Source of the DNA: an uncultured Oscillospiraceae bacterium
Lineage (GTDB): Bacteria > Bacillota > Clostridia > Oscillospirales > Oscillospiraceae
Assembly: GCA_934643765.1 (NCBI GenBank)
Contig: CAKUCT010000018.1
Span: 1-16,534 of the forward strand
Length of the DNA: 16,534 bases
Direction of reading: 5' to 3'
Positions 13,303 through 16,534 of the stretch are shown here, in pieces; the first letter of the stretch is position 1, and each line of letters starts with the position of its first letter. A program made the position numbers and the translations under genes. A model generated the notes under the pieces. That model was not told where the DNA came from, did not search any database, and worked only from the letters and a program-made list of their open reading frames with translations.

Positions 13303-14049
13303 TTAGAGAACTTTTTGCAGGAATGTGACAAGGCGGGGGCTGTCGGGATGGTCGAAGAGCTCATGCGAGGGCTTGTCCTCTTCAATCTTGCCGTCGGCCA
13401 GGAAGATGGTCCGCGTCGCAACCTCGCGCGCAAAGCGCATTTCGTGCGTCACGACGATCATCGTCATGCCGTCGGCGGCCAGCGCCTTCATGACGTCCAG
13501 CACCTCGCCGATCATTTCCGGGTCGAGTGCGCTCGTCGGCTCGTCGAAGAGGATGACCTCAGGGTCCATCATCAGCGAGCGCACGATGGCGATTCGCTGC
13601 TTCTGGCCGCCGGAGAGCTGGCTGGGATAGGCGGAGGCGCGGTCGGCAAGACCGACCTTCCGCAAAAGCTCCATGGCCTTTTCTTCGGCCTGGTCCTTGG
13701 GCATTTTCTTGATGCGCATCGGCGCGACCGTGAGGTTGCGCATGACGTTCATATTATTGAAGAGATTGAACTGCTGGAACACCATGCCCATCTTCTGACG
13801 GTGCAGGTCGATGTTTTTATTCTGGCGCTTGTTGCAGATATCGGTGCCGTCGAAGATGATCTGTCCCGACGTCGGCTTTTCCAGCAGGTTCAGGCAGCGC
13901 AGGAACGTCGACTTGCCGCCGCCGGAGGGGCCGATGATGGAGACAACCTCATTTTTATAAAACGTCGTGCTGATGTGCTTCAGAACTTCAAGCTTGTGGA
14001 AGTTTTTGCAGAGGTCCACAACCTCGATCATTTTTTCCTTATTTTCCAT
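13303..14049 (-). CDS. Polar amino acid ABC transporter ATPase (GlnQ-like)
   Basis: A 248-residue ABC ATPase that energises the amino acid importer encoded just upstream on the same strand. Walker A GPSGGGKST (40-48), Q-loop Gln92, signature LSGGQKQR (145-152), Walker B VILFDEP (165-171) and switch His202 in VVTHEM are all intact. The ATG at 14049 has AAAGGAAG upstream and overlaps the permease stop by 11 bases, indicating coupled translation; an ATG at 14070 in the same frame is less likely. The family is used for glutamine, arginine, histidine, cystine and similar amino acids, and the ATPase does not tell which. Confidence 0.94.
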   Translation of the reverse strand: MENKEKMIEVVDLCKNFHKLEVLKHISTTFYKNEVVSIIGPSGGGKSTFLRCLNLLEKPTSGQIIFDGTDICNKRQNKNIDLHRQKMGMVFQQFNLFNNMNVMRNLTVAPMRIKKMPKDQAEEKAMELLRKVGLADRASAYPSQLSGGQKQRIAIVRSLMMDPEVILFDEPTSALDPEMIGEVLDVMKALAADGMTMIVVTHEMRFAREVATRTIFLADGKIEEDKPSHELFDHPDSPRLVTFLQKVL

Positions 14050-14731
14050 GCGACAGCTTCCTTTCTGCAAACGACACCAGGCGGCTGCTGATAAATGTCA
14101 GGACGAAGTAGATGAGCGCGGCCACAGCCAGACACTCCAGACTCTTGTAGCTCAGGGCAATGACATCGTTCGTGCGGAACATGAGGTCGGCGATGCCGAT
14201 GACGGAGACAATGGAAGACTCCTTGATGACCGTGACAAATTCGTTGCCGAGGGCCGGCAGAATGTTCCGGATGGCCTGCGGCAGAACGACCAGGCGCATT
14301 GCTTCGCCGGAGGAGAAGCCCACGCTGCGCGCGGCCTCGGTCTGGCCGTAGTCAACGGCCTGGATGCCGGAGCGGATGACTTCCGCGACGTAGGCGCAGC
14401 TGTTCATGCTCATGGCAACAATACCGGCTGCAAAGCGGGAAAAGTTCGGAATCCAGGAGATATCGGGGATTTTAACGCCGATCATGGGAAGACCGTAGAA
14501 GATGAACATCAGCTGTACCATCAGAGGCGTCCCGCGGATGAACTCGATGTAGGCGACGGCAAGCCACTTGAGCGGCAGAATTTTGCCCATCCGCATCATG
14601 GCCATCAGGGTGCCTAAAATGGTGCCGAGCAGGACGGAAAACGCCGCGATAATCAGCGTGTTCACGACGCCCTGGGCAAAGAAGCTGGAATAGCGCTCGA
14701 TGATTTTTCCTATAGTTTCAAAAAACGTCAT
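14039..14731 (-). CDS. Polar amino acid ABC transporter permease (HisM/GlnP-like)
   Basis: A 230-residue inner-membrane permease. It has an N-terminal VVNTLIIAAFSVLLGTILG segment, the conserved IEFIRGTPLMVQLMFIFYGLP region, and the ATPase-contact (EAA) loop EAARSVGFSSGEAMRLVVLP ahead of QAIRNILPALGNEF. The ATG at 14731 is preceded by GAGGAGG. A single permease gene implies a homodimer. The gap of 134 bases to the binding-protein gene carries a stem-loop. Confidence 0.93.
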   Translation of the reverse strand: MTFFETIGKIIERYSSFFAQGVVNTLIIAAFSVLLGTILGTLMAMMRMGKILPLKWLAVAYIEFIRGTPLMVQLMFIFYGLPMIGVKIPDISWIPNFSRFAAGIVAMSMNSCAYVAEVIRSGIQAVDYGQTEAARSVGFSSGEAMRLVVLPQAIRNILPALGNEFVTVIKESSIVSVIGIADLMFRTNDVIALSYKSLECLAVAALIYFVLTFISSRLVSFAERKLSHGK

Positions 14732-14786
14732 GGGAGCCTCCTCTTTCTGAAGTTTCTGCAGCCGGAAACCAGCTGCGCAAAACAGG

Positions 14787-14824
14787 TTTCAAGGCTTCGC
14801 CGCTTTGGCAGCGAAGCCTTGAAA
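14787..14824 (-). other. Stem-loop between amino acid binding protein and permease genes
   Basis: TTTCAAGGCTTCGC (14787-14800), 10-base loop, GCGAAGCCTTGAAA (14811-14824): perfect 14-base arms. In the direction of transcription it is followed by CCTGTTTTG, a poor T tract, so partial termination or 3'-end protection of the binding-protein message is likely. Confidence 0.7.
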
Positions 14825-14865
14825 AAAGCTTACAAATAAATCGTGACTTTGTCAAGCGGGCCTTT

Positions 14866-15813
14866 TTACAGACCCAAGCTGGCGGCGAGTTCTACAGCGT
14901 CGTCATAAGCCTTCTGGTAGCTGCCGTCGGCCGTGACCTTGTCGATGACTTCATTGACGACAGCCATCAGATCCTCGGTGCCCTTGGCAAGAACGGCTGC
15001 CTTACCGAAGGAAGCTTCTTCTGCGGAGAACTCGAAGTTGGAAACCTCAAGCGCGCCGTTGCTGGTGGAAACCAGAGCCTCACCGACAGCCTGGTCAACG
15101 ACGAAGCCTGCGATGTTGCCGTTCTGCGTTTCCAGAGCCAGTGCCGGGTACTTTTCAAGCTCAAAGAGCTCGCTGTCGGGCAGTGCGGAGAGAATCAACT
15201 GGGACTGGATGGTGCCCTTCTGTGCGCCGACCTTCTGGCCTGCGAGAGCTTCCTTGGTGGAATACTTGTCAGCGTCGCCGGCCTTGACAATCAGAAGCTG
15301 CGCGCTGGTCTCATAGAGGTTGGAGAAGTCGATCTCTTCTGCACGCTCCGGAGTCTTGGTGAAAGCGGCGATGCCGATATCAACCTGGCCGGACTTGACA
15401 GCGGGGATGATGCCGTCGAAGGACATATCAACAACTTCCAGCTCTACGCCGATGGCGTCAGCAATCTGCTGGGCCAGCCACATATCGCAGCCTGCGAAGT
15501 TGGCCTCGAGATCCTTGAACTCATACGGTGCGTACTGTGCTTCGGTGCCGACCGTCAGCTTGCCCTTGGCCTTGATCTGGGCCAGAAGGCCATCGGCGGC
15601 TTCTTCTGCGGCGGGTTCCTCAGTTTCAGAGGAAGCGTCTTCTGCGGGAGCGGCTTCTTCGGTCGTGGTTTCCGCTGCGGCTTCGGTGGTTTCGGTCGTT
15701 GCGGGAGCGGCGGAAGTTTCGGTGGTCTTGGAGGCGCAGCCGGCGAACAGGCCGAGCGCCATCACTGCGCACAGCATCAGCGCGAGCAGTTTGGTCATGG
15801 AATTCTTTTTCAT
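14866..15813 (-). CDS. Polar amino acid ABC transporter substrate-binding lipoprotein
   Basis: A 315-residue lipoprotein that binds the amino acid outside the membrane. The signal peptide ends in the lipobox FAGC with Cys26. Residues 27-73 are a low-complexity Thr/Glu/Ala linker that would hold the domain off the membrane. The family 3 solute-binding domain follows: GKLTVGTEAQYAPYEF, SFDGIIPAVKSGQVDIGIAAFTKTPERAEEIDFS with the carboxylate-binding Arg, and FVVDQAVGEAL with the likely amine-binding Asp. The start at 15813 is supported by GGAGGG; an upstream ATG at 15846 is not preceded by one. First gene of the operon. Ligand not determined. Confidence 0.94.
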   Translation of the reverse strand: MKKNSMTKLLALMLCAVMALGLFAGCASKTTETSAAPATTETTEAAAETTTEEAAPAEDASSETEEPAAEEAADGLLAQIKAKGKLTVGTEAQYAPYEFKDLEANFAGCDMWLAQQIADAIGVELEVVDMSFDGIIPAVKSGQVDIGIAAFTKTPERAEEIDFSNLYETSAQLLIVKAGDADKYSTKEALAGQKVGAQKGTIQSQLILSALPDSELFELEKYPALALETQNGNIAGFVVDQAVGEALVSTSNGALEVSNFEFSAEEASFGKAAVLAKGTEDLMAVVNEVIDKVTADGSYQKAYDDAVELAASLGL

Positions 15814-15866
15814 AATACCCTCCTGTGTATGCATCGCATACAGCAATGTTTTTGTTTATGTGTATG

Positions 15867-15894
15867 ATTATACAGGAAAAACGAAATTTGTAAA
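15867..15894 (-). promoter_or_regulatory. Predicted promoter of the amino acid transporter operon
   Basis: Minus strand: TTTACA (15889-15894), 16-base spacer, perfect TATAAT (15867-15872). It gives a leader of about 45 bases. A small inverted repeat, TGTAT-GATT-ATACA (15861-15874), overlaps the -10 box and could be an operator. Confidence 0.65.
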
Positions 15895-15994
15895 GATGCA
15901 AAGTTATACAAGAAAAGAATGTATATCGATGAATAATTGTGAAGCATTCTGCATATTTCACAAAAGGCTTCCGTTATGCGGCAAACAGGCCGGT

Positions 15995-16534
15995 TCAGAA
16001 CGTGAGTTCTGCCATGCGGTCGTAAGCTTCCTTCAGCTTCTCCATACCCACGGTGCAGGCAATGCGGAAATGCTGCTTGCCGGCAAGGCCAAAAACATCG
16101 CCGGGCGAGACGAGAATATGCGCGCGCTCGAGAAGTTCCTTGCAGAATTCCTTGGATGACAGTCCGGTCTTCTCCACGCCCGGGAAGAGATAGAACGTGC
16201 CCTTCGGCTGAACAAGGCTCAGGTACGCAATGCCTGCCAGACGCTCGGCCGAATAGAAGATGCGGTCGCGGTAGGCTGCGATGTAGCGCTCGCGGATGCG
16301 CGCGCGGTTTTCCAGCGCGGCGATGGCCGCACGCTGGGAGATGGACGGCGCGGAATAGATGAGCGCGCCGTTGATCTGGTTCATCGTGGCAATCAGCTCA
16401 GGCTCGGCGATGATTGCGCCCACGCGCCAGCCGGTCATCATAAAGTTCTTGGAAAAGCTGTTGAGCGTGATGGTGCGCTCCTGCATGCCGGGCAGCGTGC
16501 GCATGGGGATGTAGTCGCCTTCATACAAATAGGT
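15995..16534 (-). CDS. Class I/II pyridoxal-phosphate aminotransferase, C-terminal part (5' end outside the window)
   Basis: 179 codons are visible, entering from the window edge; a TTG at 16528 is internal to the reading frame and not the start. SFSKNFMMTGWRVG carries the Schiff-base Lys of fold type I aminotransferases, followed by the C-terminal small domain with PKGTFYLFPG and a late FRIACTVGMEKLKEA containing the carboxylate-binding Arg. This corresponds to roughly the last 45% of an aspartate-aminotransferase-like protein. Substrate uncertain. No clear terminator is seen between its stop and the promoter of the amino acid transporter operon, which is transcribed in the same direction. 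Confidence 0.9.
   Translation of the reverse strand, partial: TYLYEGDYIPMRTLPGMQERTITLNSFSKNFMMTGWRVGAIIAEPELIATMNQINGALIYSAPSISQRAAIAALENRARIRERYIAAYRDRIFYSAERLAGIAYLSLVQPKGTFYLFPGVEKTGLSSKEFCKELLERAHILVSPGDVFGLAGKQHFRIACTVGMEKLKEAYDRMAELTF

Noticed and set aside
13264..14091. A 275-codon plus-strand open frame opposite the amino acid ATPase
   Set aside because: It begins inside a terminator stem and is antisense to a fully conserved ABC ATPase.
1..16534. CRISPR arrays, insertion sequences, phage genes, tRNA or rRNA genes
   Set aside because: No regularly spaced direct repeats, transposase or integrase motifs, or recognisable RNA gene sequences were seen on either strand.

Overview
The window looks like chromosomal DNA of a gut-type Clostridium relative (Bacillota, Clostridia; an Oscillospiraceae-like genome is my guess). 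The reasons are strong AGGAGG-type ribosome binding sites, Gram-positive lipoproteins with lipoboxes, GC-rich coding sequence with AT-rich promoters, intrinsic terminators between units, and a short HPr-like protein of a kind I associate with this group. Species cannot be named from the sequence alone.

Layout. (1) Positions 1-1335: a partial HPr-like gene and a lipoate-protein ligase, both on the minus strand. (2) Positions 1713-13197: the core of the window, a catabolic locus for an unidentified small carbohydrate-like compound. It holds a FadR-type GntR regulator, an alpha/beta hydrolase of the hormone-sensitive-lipase family, a minus-strand pair (transaldolase 1 then cyclase 1), and a divergent plus-strand operon. 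That operon runs: sugar-binding lipoprotein, permease 1, double ATPase, permease 2, cyclase 2, short-chain dehydrogenase, and, after a 150-base structured gap, transaldolase 2. (3) Positions 13303-15813: a complete minus-strand polar amino acid ABC transporter (binding protein, permease, ATPase). (4) Positions 15995-16534: the 3' part of a class I aminotransferase that runs off the window.

How the parts may work together. The ABC system (binding lipoprotein, two different RbsC-type permeases, one RbsA-type double ATPase) imports the substrate. The dehydrogenase, two cyclase-family metal hydrolases, the alpha/beta hydrolase and two transaldolase-family enzymes would process it. Enzyme types come from motifs; the pathway and substrate are inference. 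Two features make the locus unusual: two enzyme classes each occur twice as divergent copies on opposite strands, and no sugar kinase is visible although classical transaldolases use sugar phosphates. Both transaldolases also share an atypical motif (AGCRGxHH) where the classical family has an A-S-x-R segment.

Regulation. A short palindrome, TTGTA-N-TACAA or a close variant, sits on the promoters of the GntR gene, of transaldolase 1 and of the binding-protein operon. It matches the general FadR-subfamily operator pattern TNGTNNNACNA. This suggests one local regulator controls the locus and itself. Stem-loops without good T tracts follow the binding-protein genes of both ABC systems, which would fit higher expression of the binding protein than of the membrane parts.
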